Shown piece by piece: positions 22,091 through 30,784 of a stretch of 64,000 bases of DNA. The translations under genes were made by a program, and so were the position numbers. Positions within the stretch are counted from its first letter, which is position 1, and every line of letters starts with the position of its first letter. The notes under the pieces were generated by a model, which saw only the letters and a list, made by a program, of their open reading frames with translations, ran no database searches and was not told where the DNA came from. Source of the DNA: Arenimonas composti TR7-09 = DSM 18010 (lineage in GTDB: Bacteria; Pseudomonadota; Gammaproteobacteria; Xanthomonadales; Xanthomonadaceae). The stretch covers positions 62,001 to 126,000 of the forward strand of contig NZ_AUFF01000003.1 in the NCBI RefSeq assembly GCF_000426365.1, given 5' to 3'.

Positions 22091-22618
22091 ATGCGCGACG
22101 ACGACGGCTTCACGCTTCCCGAACTGATGGTCACCGTGGCGGTGCTCGGCACCCTGCTCGCGGTGGCGCTGCCCGCCGCGGACGAGCTGTTCGAGGCGAA
22201 CGCCGCGCGCGGCGCGGTCAGTGACCTGACGATCTCGCTCGCGCTGGCACGCAGCGAAGCGGTCCGCCGCGGCGTTCCGGTGACCGTCTGCCCGAGCCGC
22301 GACGGCATGCGCTGCAACGACGACGCGATCTGGGACCAGGGCTGGATCACCTTCGTCGATGCCGCGAAGAGCGGCCAGCCCGCCGACCCCGCGTCGATCA
22401 TCCGGCAGGCCGTCCCCTCGCCCCGCGTGCGGGTCATGGCGACCGCCGGGCGGCAGCGCGTGCGCTTCCGCGGCGACGGGTTCTCGCCAGGCAGCAACGT
22501 GACCCTGGCGGTCTGCAGCCGGCGCCGCGAAGGCCTGTACGCCCGCGTGATCGTCAACAACGGCGGGCGCCCACGCAGCGAGTTCGCGGCCTCGCCGACC
22601 CCCTGCCCCGGCACGTGA
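22091..22618 (+). CDS. GspH/FimT family pseudopilin
   Basis: 175-residue type IV prepilin-like protein. The prepilin peptidase site is [14 protein letters not shown], with cleavage after Gly6 and a hydrophobic N-terminal helix. The globular GspH-type region follows, with two Cys pairs ([19 protein letters not shown]) and [13 protein letters not shown], the signature turn. It is a minor pseudopilin of a type IV pilus or type II secretion system. It stands alone on the plus strand, separated from the minor-pilin operon by tRNA-Asn, and is a probable paralogue of the FimT encoded at 29.0-29.6 kb. Confidence 0.85.
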   Translation: MRDDDGFTLPELMVTVAVLGTLLAVALPAADELFEANAARGAVSDLTISLALARSEAVRRGVPVTVCPSRDGMRCNDDAIWDQGWITFVDAAKSGQPADPASIIRQAVPSPRVRVMATAGRQRVRFRGDGFSPGSNVTLAVCSRRREGLYARVIVNNGGRPRSEFAASPTPCPGT

Positions 22619-22622
22619 GGGC

Positions 22623-22650
22623 TTGACCTCTCACCATCGGCGGTTAGAAT
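22623..22650 (+). promoter_or_regulatory. Sigma-70 promoter for tRNA-Asn
   Basis: TTGACC (22623-22628), 16-nt spacer, TAGAAT (22645-22650), immediately after the pseudopilin stop codon. The tRNA begins 10 nt after the -10 element. Confidence 0.7.
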
Positions 22651-22660
22651 GCCGGTCCCC

Positions 22661-22737
22661 GCCCGAATAGCTCAGCCGGTTAGAGCACTTGACTGTTAAT
22701 CAGGGGGTCGTTGGTTCGAGTCCAACTTCGGGCGCCA
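22661..22737 (+). tRNA. tRNA-Asn (GTT)
   Basis: A 77-nt tRNA: acceptor GCCCGAA/TTCGGGC, discriminator G, encoded CCA. The anticodon stem CTTGA/TCAGG closes the loop CTGTTAA, anticodon GTT. Confidence 0.96.
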
Positions 22738-22745
22738 GATGCGAG

Positions 22746-22780
22746 AAGGGCCTGCGGAAACGCAGGCCCTTTTCTTTTCA
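22746..22780 (+). terminator. Rho-independent terminator after tRNA-Asn
   Basis: An 11-bp stem AAGGGCCTGCG/CGCAGGCCCTT with a GAAA loop and the tail TTCTTTTC. The tail lies just before the pilE stop codon on the other strand. Confidence 0.88.
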
Positions 22781-22794
22781 GCCCCGCTGCAGCG

Positions 22795-23214
22795 TCACCA
22801 GCATTCGGCGACGCCACCGGCGCCCGTCGCGCTCTTCGCGCCGGTCTGGGTCATGCCCAGCGTGCCGCAACGGGTGTCCTTCGAGGCCTGCACGCCGACC
22901 GGGGTCGCGGTCAGCGAATAGGCGGTCGCCGTCGGCGTCCCGGCGATCGCGATCGTGTAGAACGGCGACAGGTCCGTCCGGCACTGCAGGGCCGGCGCGG
23001 CGGCGCCGACGTAGGTCAGGTTCGTCGTGTAGTAGCGCTCCATGAACTGCGCCAGCTCGACCAGGCAGGCGGTCGCCGTCCTGCGCCGGGTCTCGATGAC
23101 ATTGCGCTGGTAGCTGGTGAACGCGATCCCCGAGAGGATCGAGATCACCAGCACGACCACCATCATTTCCACGAGCGTGAAACCGCGCATCGCTTTCTTT
23201 CGCTGATGACTCAC
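22795..23214 (-). CDS. pilE: Type IV pilus minor pilin PilE
   Basis: 139-residue prepilin. The leader MSHQRKKAMRG is cleaved before FTLVEMMVVVLVISILSGIAF, which contains Glu at mature position 5. The body has four Cys, including CLVEL and TRCGTLG...AECW, with the C-terminal disulphide loop typical of PilE. Last gene of the fimT-pilVWXY1E operon, one base after pilY1. Minor pilins prime pilus assembly together with PilY1. Confidence 0.92.
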   Translation of the reverse strand: MSHQRKKAMRGFTLVEMMVVVLVISILSGIAFTSYQRNVIETRRRTATACLVELAQFMERYYTTNLTYVGAAAPALQCRTDLSPFYTIAIAGTPTATAYSLTATPVGVQASKDTRCGTLGMTQTGAKSATGAGGVAECW

Positions 23215-23215
23215 G

Positions 23216-26200
23216 TCAGTCTCCCGTCAGTTCACGCCAGGACTTGCGGCTGTAGATCTGCGACAGGTCCGCCGCGGCACCGCCGCGTGCGCCACCGGTG
23301 CCGCCGACTTCGTAACGGCCGATCGTCGAGCCACTTCCGGCCGGCGGCACGATGACACCGCTACCGGTCGGCATGCCGTCGACGAAGCTCACCGAACCCA
23401 CCGGCACCGTCTGGCCATTGTCCAGGGTGATGACATCGTCGGTGAACACACCATCGCCGTCGAGATCGAAGAACGCACCCGGCGGCGAGGCACCGGTGAA
23501 TGCGTCGAGTACGTTCACGAAGCCGGTGCCGCCGGCATCGCAGTCGCTCGAGGTCGGGACGATGCTCGGGACGATCACGCGCGAACCCACCACGGCGGTG
23601 TCGGCGATGATGCGCTCGCCCTGGGCAGTACCCGGCACCGGCGGACGCAGCAGGTCGATGTACCAGCCCCGCTTGGTCGTATCGAGCGAGGTCGGCTGCT
23701 CGAAGGCACGCACCGGTCGGCCATTGAGGGTGCCCGAGGCGATGATCGTGCGGCGCTGCAGCTGCGCGCGGCCGGTGATCGGGTCACCGTCGATCAGGCC
23801 GTACCAGGTATGCACCGACAGGTTCGGATTGTTGTTCGCATCCTTGATGTCGTCGGTGTTCAGGAAGCGGCCGGTACCGAAGTAGACCCAGGTGTTGTAG
23901 GTCAGCGGATCGATCGCGATCGCCGGGGCGCCGGAGATCGGCTGGCGGTTGCCCGAGCCGTCGACCGCCGTGAACAGGATCGTGCGGTTGGTCGCGTTGG
24001 TCCAGTTGCTCGGGTTGTTGCTCGAGACGTCGAACTTCCAGACGTTGCCGCGCAGGTCACCGGCGTAGATCAGGTCGACCGTGCCGTTGCCGTCGTAGTC
24101 GTAGCCACGCAGGCCCGAGAGACCGTTCGGCGCGGTGGCGCCGCCCCAGCCCGTGCCGGTGCCGGTGTCGATCTCGGCGATCACGTTGCCGTTGGTCGGG
24201 TTCAGCACATACAGCACCGCGGTGTCGGCCGGGCTGTTCGGACCGTTCGGCACCAGCACCGCGACGTCGCCGTTGTTCATACGGGCGAACACCGGCGTGT
24301 TCAGGACCATGCCCATCTTGGCGTGCGCGGTGGTCTTGAAGTCCCAGAGCACATTGCCCGTTCCCATGGACCCCGGGTTCGTCACGTTGAGTCCGTACAC
24401 GCCGCGGCCGCCGCGGCCGAGGGCGCCGACGAGGTAGCTGACGTTCGGGGTCAGGCTGCGCGGGGAAATCGCGATCGGACCGTCGACGAAGTAGCGGTGG
24501 GCGTAATCCGGCTCCACCAGGCTCTCGAGGCCGACCAGGTCGATGTTGCCCGGGATGTAGGCGAAGCGCTCCACGCCGGTCGCGCCGTTGAAGGCGTGCA
24601 GCATGCCGTCGTTGGCGCCGACGTAGACCGTATTGGTCGCCGGATCGAACGCGGGCGAGCTGTTGATGATGTCGCCGAGCGCGTGCATGCGGTCGCGGAA
24701 GGTGCCGCCGTGCGAGGCTTCGAGGGAGCGGTCACCACGGATGTAGTTGGTGACGCCTGCCTTCGGCGAGTTCAGTGCGGCCGCCTGCGCCGTCGTCGGG
24801 AAGGTCGCGCCGCCGGTGCCGTTCCACGTCAGGATGTTGCGCGAGCCCGGCGCGGGAATGTTCGCCGAGGCCGACCAGACCGGGGTATTGCCGCTGCCGC
24901 TCACCGCCAGGCTGTAGGCGAACAGGTCACCGGACCAGCGTCCGCTGATGAAGCGGCCCTGGAACAGCATCGCATCCGACGTCAGCGAGGTGCTGTTGGC
25001 GGAGACGTTCGAGCCCGAAGCCGTGCGCTCGACCACCGAGGCCAGGGCCGAGCGGATCGCCGCGACGAAGGCCTGCGGGTCGGTGGCGGCGGCGAAGGAG
25101 CCGCGGCTGTTGACGGCGGCGTGCCAGAGGTCGTCGATCTTGTCCGGGTCGGTGTCGTTGGCCGTGGACACCGCGCCCCAGGTCTTCGTGCCGGCGGTCA
25201 GCGCCGGCAGGTCGGTGTCCGGATCGAGGTTGCCCTTCAGGCCCAGCGAGATGCCGAACGTGACCATGTGCTGCCAGAAGGCCGGGTTGTTGCTGGACGT
25301 CGGCACGATGTTGTCCAGGTTCGTGCGCAGGTCGGTCTTCCAGTAGTGCATCGCGACGTCGGCGAGCGTGCCCTCGGCCGAAGCCGAGTACGGACGCACG
25401 GGCGTGTATTGGTACGTCTGGCCGTTCGGGCCAGAGATCAACGCGCCGTTGTCCTCGTCGCCGCTGAGGCCGGTGTAAGTGCTGTTGGACTCGTCGTTGT
25501 TACCGTTCCAGTAACCGTCGGTGGTCAGGATCGCGAAGTTCTGCCGGCAGGCGAGCTGGGCAGCGCCGGTACCGCCGTAGGGGCCGGTGGCCGTGGCGTC
25601 CCGGTAGTACTCGCCGACACGGCGCAGCGCGCGGCGCAGCGGCGTGTAGCCCGAGGCCGTGACCGAGAAGAAGTCGTCGAAAAAGGCCGAGCGGTTCGTC
25701 GACGCCGCCTCGTTGCGGAACAGGCCGCCGTCGGAGGACACCGGGATCGGCCTGCGCACCGTGGAGCTGGTGCCGAGGATGTCGAAACCGACGCGGTACT
25801 CCTCACCCAGTTCCGAGAACGCGTAGCTCACGCCCGCCTTCGCCGCCTTCATGCGGGTGCGGTGGAAGGAATACCAGGTGGCGAAGTTCTGGCGCTCGGC
25901 GGCTTCCGAACGGCCGGTCGGTGTGGCGTAGGTGCAGTTGCGCCAGCCCCAGCCCGAGGTACTGGTGTCGCAGCCCAGGCCGTCCGGCCCGTTGTTGTCC
26001 GTGACCAGTTCGACGTAGAGGCGGACGTTGGTGAAGTTGGCGCCGCTCGTGTTCGCGGCGGCCACGCCGATCCAGTAGGTTCCCGCCGATGGATTGTTGA
26101 TCGTGCAGGTGTCGTTGCTGCCGCTGCTGGTGACGTTGCAGACATTGCTGCCCGTGGACGACCGGTTCGGCGCCGCGCCGATCCGGGCATAGAGGTTCGC

Positions 26201-26977
26201 GTTGCCGCTGGACCCCGTGATCCTGATGACCAGCCGGGCGCCGGGATTCGCGGCCAGCGTCGCGGCGCTCAGCGTGTACTGGAAGGACGAGTTGGGCGTG
26301 TTGCCGGTGCCGCCCGACGTCGCATTGGTCAGGTTGCTCGGATTGACCCAGTAGTTGCGGTTGGCCGACATTGGCCCCCAGTTGTTCAACTGGTTCGCTT
26401 CGGTGGCGTACTGCAGGCGTTCGGCACGCACGACCCTGCCCGACGTCAGGATCTGGTAGCGGTAGTACTGCAGCAGGTCCGCCAGGTTGGTGTTCGTCGG
26501 CTTGGGCGCATAGAACGTCTGGACACTGCCCTGCAGGTTGATCGTGCTGCCGCTCGCAAGCTCGCGACTGCTGTACGCAGCGGTGTAAGGCGTGTCGGCG
26601 AGCGTCGTGCCGTAGTCGCGCTTCCAGGGCTCGTAGTCGATGTTCGGGTCGTAATAGAGCCGGTTGACGGTATAGACCCAGGGCACGAAGAACGTGGCGC
26701 CGGCCTGCGGCGGGCTGTCGTTGGCGCCGAGGTTGCTCTGGGTCAGGCCACCACCGGAAATGGTGAACGACGTATCGACCAGGTCCGTCTGCTGCATCGA
26801 GCCCGACGTATCCAGGATGAACATGATGTTCGGCGGCACGTTGCCACCGGTCACCAGCGGATTGTTCGGGATCTCGATCGCCGCGTTGACCGGCGCCGCG
26901 AGCAGGCTGGCCAGCAGGCCGGCGAGGACCGCGCGACCGGCGCGGCCGGAACGATGCTTGAAGGAAGAAGTGCTCAT
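23216..26977 (-). CDS. pilY1: Type IV pilus tip adhesin/assembly factor PilY1
   Basis: 1253-residue secreted protein, signal peptide 1-33 (AAPVNA|A). The N-terminal von Willebrand A region has the MIDAS motif DTSGS (56-60). The C-terminal PilC beta-propeller (from about 740) includes the Ca-binding loop DYDGNGTVD and a second Asp-rich loop DLDGDGVFTDD near the C-terminus. Between the MIDAS strand and the next vWA helix (KAAKAGVSYAFSELG, about 377-391) lies a ~100-residue insert (about 230-325) that looks like a pre-peptidase C-terminal (PPC) domain: 'LVIRITGSSGNANLYARIG' and 'GTYWIGVAA'. PilY1 supports pilus extension, surface sensing and adhesion. Confidence 0.93.
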   Translation of the reverse strand: MSTSSFKHRSGRAGRAVLAGLLASLLAAPVNAAIEIPNNPLVTGGNVPPNIMFILDTSGSMQQTDLVDTSFTISGGGLTQSNLGANDSPPQAGATFFVPWVYTVNRLYYDPNIDYEPWKRDYGTTLADTPYTAAYSSRELASGSTINLQGSVQTFYAPKPTNTNLADLLQYYRYQILTSGRVVRAERLQYATEANQLNNWGPMSANRNYWVNPSNLTNATSGGTGNTPNSSFQYTLSAATLAANPGARLVIRITGSSGNANLYARIGAAPNRSSTGSNVCNVTSSGSNDTCTINNPSAGTYWIGVAAANTSGANFTNVRLYVELVTDNNGPDGLGCDTSTSGWGWRNCTYATPTGRSEAAERQNFATWYSFHRTRMKAAKAGVSYAFSELGEEYRVGFDILGTSSTVRRPIPVSSDGGLFRNEAASTNRSAFFDDFFSVTASGYTPLRRALRRVGEYYRDATATGPYGGTGAAQLACRQNFAILTTDGYWNGNNDESNSTYTGLSGDEDNGALISGPNGQTYQYTPVRPYSASAEGTLADVAMHYWKTDLRTNLDNIVPTSSNNPAFWQHMVTFGISLGLKGNLDPDTDLPALTAGTKTWGAVSTANDTDPDKIDDLWHAAVNSRGSFAAATDPQAFVAAIRSALASVVERTASGSNVSANSTSLTSDAMLFQGRFISGRWSGDLFAYSLAVSGSGNTPVWSASANIPAPGSRNILTWNGTGGATFPTTAQAAALNSPKAGVTNYIRGDRSLEASHGGTFRDRMHALGDIINSSPAFDPATNTVYVGANDGMLHAFNGATGVERFAYIPGNIDLVGLESLVEPDYAHRYFVDGPIAISPRSLTPNVSYLVGALGRGGRGVYGLNVTNPGSMGTGNVLWDFKTTAHAKMGMVLNTPVFARMNNGDVAVLVPNGPNSPADTAVLYVLNPTNGNVIAEIDTGTGTGWGGATAPNGLSGLRGYDYDGNGTVDLIYAGDLRGNVWKFDVSSNNPSNWTNATNRTILFTAVDGSGNRQPISGAPAIAIDPLTYNTWVYFGTGRFLNTDDIKDANNNPNLSVHTWYGLIDGDPITGRAQLQRRTIIASGTLNGRPVRAFEQPTSLDTTKRGWYIDLLRPPVPGTAQGERIIADTAVVGSRVIVPSIVPTSSDCDAGGTGFVNVLDAFTGASPPGAFFDLDGDGVFTDDVITLDNGQTVPVGSVSFVDGMPTGSGVIVPPAGSGSTIGRYEVGGTGGARGGAAADLSQIYSRKSWRELTGD

Positions 26978-26994
26978 GGGGGACTCCGGTCAGC

Positions 26995-27552
26995 TCAGGG
27001 CGCGCTGACGGTGGATTGGAGAAGGACTTCCGCCCGTCCTGGGGCATTCGTGCGCACGGTCACGCGGAAACGCTGCGACAGGCACAGTGCGTCGACCGGG
27101 GTGACGGCGCCGCATTTGAACCAGTTCTCGCCCATGCCCAGCGGCTCGATGATGAACTGCGTGGGCGTGGCGATCGCCGGACCGGCACCGGTACCGTCGT
27201 TGTCGACGGTGGTGTCGACGGTCGCGTTGCGCCAGCCGGTCGCCGGCATCAGCCAGTACTCGACGTCGGTGTCGGCGAGGTTGGTCCGCTGTGGGCACAG
27301 GCCGTTGGTGCAGTTGCCCGAACCCGGGAACGTCGGCGCGGTGAAGATCAGCGCCTCGGCCTCGCGCAGCGCGGCTTCGGCGGACTGGAAGGCGAGGCTG
27401 CGGTCGTACAGGCCGGCGGCCATGCGTTCTTCCATCTGCGTGCCGCGCATCACCGCGAGGCCGACGAGGGTCATCACGAGGAGAAGCAGCAGCACCACCA
27501 GCAGCGCGATGCCGCGCTGCCGGGAGACGCGTTGGTAACGGCTCTCGGTCAT
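26995..27552 (-). CDS. pilX: Type IV pilus assembly protein PilX
   Basis: 185 residues with the PilX N-terminus RQRGIALLVVLLLLLVMTLVGLAVMRGTQMEERMAAGLYDRSLAFQSAEAALREAE (in pieces, about 11-66). The hydrophobic helix lacks the classical Phe at +1 (the residue after Gly is Ile). Two Cys pairs in the C-terminal half. Overlaps pilW by 4 nt and precedes pilY1 by 17 nt. Confidence 0.9.
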   Translation of the reverse strand: MTESRYQRVSRQRGIALLVVLLLLLVMTLVGLAVMRGTQMEERMAAGLYDRSLAFQSAEAALREAEALIFTAPTFPGSGNCTNGLCPQRTNLADTDVEYWLMPATGWRNATVDTTVDNDGTGAGPAIATPTQFIIEPLGMGENWFKCGAVTPVDALCLSQRFRVTVRTNAPGRAEVLLQSTVSAP

Positions 27553-28526
27553 AGCGTCCGGTTCCTGAGCACGATCGTGTGGTGGAGGCGACGGAGGATC
27601 TGCTGCCCGTCTGTGCCGACCCGGCCTTCGCTCTCGAAGGTCAGCTGCACGCGCACGGCCTGCACTTCACCCCAGCGGGTCGCGGCGACGGTATCGGTGT
27701 AGTTCGTCGTGTTCGGCAGCAGGAACTGCAGCTGCATGTCGCGCACGCCCTCGACGACTTCCTCGACGACTTCGCCCGCCGGGGAACCGCCGCGCAGCGA
27801 GCGCCGGAACAGCGAGTTGCCGCCACGGCCGTTGGGGGCCACGTACCAGCGCGCGGCCGACAGGCGCGACAGCACCGCGTTGTCGTTGAAGACGAAGGCG
27901 GTCGGGGTGCCGGCACCGATCGCGATGCCCAGGTTGGCGTTGGTGTTGCCCGGGTTGCCGGAGGCCGAATGCGAGATCACCGCGCCGGTCACCGTGGCCT
28001 GGAAGATCGCCGCGAGGCGGTTGTCGCAGACCATCACCAGGTCGCCGGTCGAGATGCCGTGCGTCGAGCTGTTGACGCGGATGTTCGGCGGCGAGTGGTC
28101 GGTGACCAGGGCCGACGGCGCGGTCGCCGCCATCACTTCGAGCATGTCGCTGCCGGCCACCGTCGTGACGCCCGAGGGAGCGCTGTTGTTGTAGCCGATG
28201 AAGCCGCGGCTGATCGAGGCGCGGTCCCAGTTGGCCCACCAGCGCGCGGCGGTGTTGTAGCCGTTGACGCGGTTGGTGACCTCGATGGTGTTCGAGCACG
28301 GGTTGCCGGCCGCCTGGCGCAGGTCCCTCGCCATGATCTCGAAGGCGATGCGCGCGTTCTCCTGCATCCGCGACAGGTTCTGCGTCGCCTCCTGGGTGCG
28401 GTTGTTCGACAGGAAGGCACCGATCGCGGCCGCCGAAACGAGCAGGCCGAGGAGCAGCGCGACCATCAGTTCGATGAGGGTCACGCCCCGCTGGTGGCGA
28501 AGGTTCTGGAAGGATCGACGGCTCAT
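27549..28526 (-). CDS. pilW: Type IV pilus assembly protein PilW
   Basis: 325-residue minor pilin. The prepilin site is HQRG|VTLIELMVALLLGLLVSAAAIG (Gly at about 14). Helix continuation NNRTQEATQNLSRMQENARIAFEIMARDLRQAAGNPCS is typical of PilW. The start at 28526 (MSRRSFQN) was chosen because it gives a short basic leader and a 4-nt overlap with pilV. Confidence 0.9.
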   Translation of the reverse strand: MSRRSFQNLRHQRGVTLIELMVALLLGLLVSAAAIGAFLSNNRTQEATQNLSRMQENARIAFEIMARDLRQAAGNPCSNTIEVTNRVNGYNTAARWWANWDRASISRGFIGYNNSAPSGVTTVAGSDMLEVMAATAPSALVTDHSPPNIRVNSSTHGISTGDLVMVCDNRLAAIFQATVTGAVISHSASGNPGNTNANLGIAIGAGTPTAFVFNDNAVLSRLSAARWYVAPNGRGGNSLFRRSLRGGSPAGEVVEEVVEGVRDMQLQFLLPNTTNYTDTVAATRWGEVQAVRVQLTFESEGRVGTDGQQILRRLHHTIVLRNRTL

Positions 28527-28975
28527 ATGCGGCTCCGGACCCTGAGCTGCTGGGCGGCGATGCCGCCGGTGGCGCGCTGGTCGTTCCACTGCACGATCAC
28601 CTCGCAGACGTTGGAGGCGCACTGCACGCTGCCGCAGGCCGAGGCGCCGACCGTGGCCTGCAGCGAGGTCATCCAGGCATTGAGGTCGCGCGAGGCCAGC
28701 GAGGTGCCGGCGGTGGGGACCGTGCAGGTCAAGGTCATGTTGTAGCTGTTGGCGCGCGCCGCGAGCATGTTCGCGCGCATCGCGTCCATGATGCCGTAGG
28801 CGAGCACGACGGCCTGGCTGCGTTCCAGCGAGCCCTGGCTGTTGCGCAGCGACGTGGCCTGCATCGCCGCGACGCCGAGCATGCCGATCGCCAGCACCAG
28901 GACCGCGATGAGGACCTCGAGGAGGGACACGCCGGCCTGGTTCCGGTGGCGTGGCCGCGGAGCGGACTTGTGCAT
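28523..28975 (-). CDS. pilV: Type IV pilus modification/minor pilin PilV
   Basis: 150 residues. Prepilin site QAG|VSLLEVLIAVLVLAIGMLGVAAMQATSLRNSQ. Four Cys in the C-terminal half (LTCTV, SACGSVQCASNVCEV). The ATG at 28975 has a GAGGTG ribosome site 4 nt upstream; another ATG at 28993 overlaps the fimT stop. Confidence 0.88.
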   Translation of the reverse strand: MHKSAPRPRHRNQAGVSLLEVLIAVLVLAIGMLGVAAMQATSLRNSQGSLERSQAVVLAYGIMDAMRANMLAARANSYNMTLTCTVPTAGTSLASRDLNAWMTSLQATVGASACGSVQCASNVCEVIVQWNDQRATGGIAAQQLRVRSRI

Positions 28976-28985
28976 GTTCACCTCG

Positions 28986-29597
28986 TCAGACATTGGCCGG
29001 CGCGGCGCAGGCGCCGGCAGCGATCGTGGCCGCGGTCGCCGCGACGGCGATCCGGCTGCCGTTGGTGATGACCACATCGCGGGCGTTCATGTCGGGCACG
29101 TTCGCCGGGATGCAGACGCGGACCCGTGCCTGCAGCAGGGTGCCGTCGGCTGCGCGGGCCAGCCCGTCGGGACGGAAAACGATCCGGTTGGACGCGCTCG
29201 AGATCGCCGGGCTGGGGGTGATCGCGGCGGGGCCGGCGACGCTGCCGGTGCGCAGGATCTGTTCGCCGGCATCGATCACGCCGTCGCGGTCGTTGTCGAC
29301 GAAGGCGACCCAGCCGACCCAGTTGCCGGCCGAGATGTCGCAGGCCGGGGTCGCCGAATCGGGGGTCGTGGTACGGCAGACGACCACCCGGCGACCCAGA
29401 CGCACCGACTCCATGCGTGCGACCTGCAGGGTCGCCAGGAATTCGTTCGCGGGTCCGTTGATGCGGCCGGTATTGATCACGTAGCGATAGCTGCCGGTGG
29501 CGATGGCCATCACGACACCGAGGATGACGACGACGATCATCACCTCGGTCAGGCTGAAGCCCGACTGGTGGTGCCGCCGCGGAGGATGTCCGGTCAT
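28986..29597 (-). CDS. fimT: Minor pseudopilin FimT/FimU (GspH domain)
   Basis: 203 residues. Prepilin site HQSG|FSLTEVMIVVVILGVVMAIATG, then the GspH-type globular domain with WVGWVAFVDNDRDGVIDAGEQILR and NRIVFRPDGLAR. First gene of the minor-pilin operon; the others follow at -4 to +17 nt. The divergent gene upstream encodes a FimS/AlgZ-like kinase, the type that controls this operon in Pseudomonas aeruginosa. Confidence 0.9.
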   Translation of the reverse strand: MTGHPPRRHHQSGFSLTEVMIVVVILGVVMAIATGSYRYVINTGRINGPANEFLATLQVARMESVRLGRRVVVCRTTTPDSATPACDISAGNWVGWVAFVDNDRDGVIDAGEQILRTGSVAGPAAITPSPAISSASNRIVFRPDGLARAADGTLLQARVRVCIPANVPDMNARDVVITNGSRIAVAATAATIAAGACAAPANV

Positions 29598-29734
29598 GGT
29601 CCTGTCCCAGATTCGGTGCGGCTAACTTAGGCCCGCCCGGCAGGCGGCGCCAGCACCTGGCCGACGGGCGGCGACGATGGGCGCCCAAACGGCCCACGGC
29701 CGGTATCATCCGGGCGTCCCCGCACCGGTCCGCC

Positions 29735-30784
29735 ATGTCCACACCGAACCCGCCGAGTCCGCTGGAGACGCTGTGGCAGCCCAAGGGCCTGGTCGCGGTA
29801 CTGCTGTCCTGCGAGGGCCTGGCGCTGCTGCTGACCGCCGGCGGCGCCAGCGCCGACTTCGCGGTGCATTTCGGGCTCGTCTCGATGATGGTCGTCTGGG
29901 TCGCGCTGCTGACCCTGGGTGTGCTCTACGTCTTCCGGCATCGCCTGGCCGGACTGCCGGAACGGCGCCTGGCCTGGCTGTCGCTGGGCCTGCTGCTGTT
30001 GTGCAGCTGGCTGACCGGGGCGCTGGCGTGGTGGCTGTTCGTGCCGGCCCGCCCCGAGGGTGCCGTCGGCGCCTACTTCGTGCGCCTGACCCTGATCACG
30101 CTGACCGTGGGGCTGATCGGCGTCGCCGCGCTCGAACGCGCCTGGCGCATGCGCCTGCTCGCGCTGCGCGCCAAGGACGCCGAGCTGCAGGCCTTGCATG
30201 CGCGGATCCAGCCGCATTTCCTGTTCAACACGCTCAACACCGGCGCGGCGCTGGTGCATGCGCGGCCGGAAGCGGCCGAACGGGTGCTGCTGGACCTGGC
30301 CGAACTGTTCCGCGCCGCGCTCGCCGGGCCGGAGGTGATCCCGCTGGCCCACGAGCTGGCGCTGGTCGAGCGCTACCTCGAGATCGAGCGCTGGCGCTTC
30401 GGTGACCGGCTGCAGGTCGATCTCCGGGTCCCCGATGCCCTGCCCCCGCTCGGCGTGCCGGCGCTGTCGATCCAGCCGCTGGTCGAGAACGCCGTCCGCC
30501 ACGGCGTCGAACCGCGCAGCGAACCTTCGACGGTCGAAATCCGCCTCGAAACCGGCGCCGACGGCGTGCAGGTCACCGTCGCCAATCCGCTGCCGCCGCC
30601 GGGGAGCCTGTCGCGTCAGGGGCACCGCGTCGGACTGGAGTCGGTGCGCACCCGGATCGGGGCGATGACCGAAGGCGCCGGCAGGATCGACGCGACGGAA
30701 ACGGAGGGCCGCTTCGTCGTGACGGTCTTCCTGCCGACGCCGGCGGCCGCCGCCGCGCGGCCTCAGGCCCCGAGCACGCGATAA
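29735..30784 (+). CDS. LytS/AlgZ(FimS)-type membrane sensor histidine kinase
   Basis: 349 residues. Four membrane segments (about 20-40, 47-66, 80-102, 115-133) precede a HisKA_5-type kinase domain. The phospho-acceptor is His161 in HARIQPHFLFNTLNTGAAL. The N box is PLVENAVRHGVEP (about 248-260), then a short HATPase domain ending REFVVTVFLP-like. This group pairs with LytTR response regulators such as AlgR, but none is adjacent. Divergent from the fimT-pilE operon. Its last 22 nt overlap the convergent ppnN gene. Name fimS/algZ withheld because orthology needs a tree. Confidence 0.85.
   Translation: MSTPNPPSPLETLWQPKGLVAVLLSCEGLALLLTAGGASADFAVHFGLVSMMVVWVALLTLGVLYVFRHRLAGLPERRLAWLSLGLLLLCSWLTGALAWWLFVPARPEGAVGAYFVRLTLITLTVGLIGVAALERAWRMRLLALRAKDAELQALHARIQPHFLFNTLNTGAALVHARPEAAERVLLDLAELFRAALAGPEVIPLAHELALVERYLEIERWRFGDRLQVDLRVPDALPPLGVPALSIQPLVENAVRHGVEPRSEPSTVEIRLETGADGVQVTVANPLPPPGSLSRQGHRVGLESVRTRIGAMTEGAGRIDATETEGRFVVTVFLPTPAAAAARPQAPSTR

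Noticed and set aside
23810..27538. A 1242-codon open frame antisense to pilY1/pilX
   Set aside because: Very high GC and third-position bias keep antisense frames open; the translation is Arg/Val/Ala-rich without domains.
29598..29734. AlgR binding site between fimT and the kinase gene
   Set aside because: No match to CCGTTCGTC-type sites was found in the gap.
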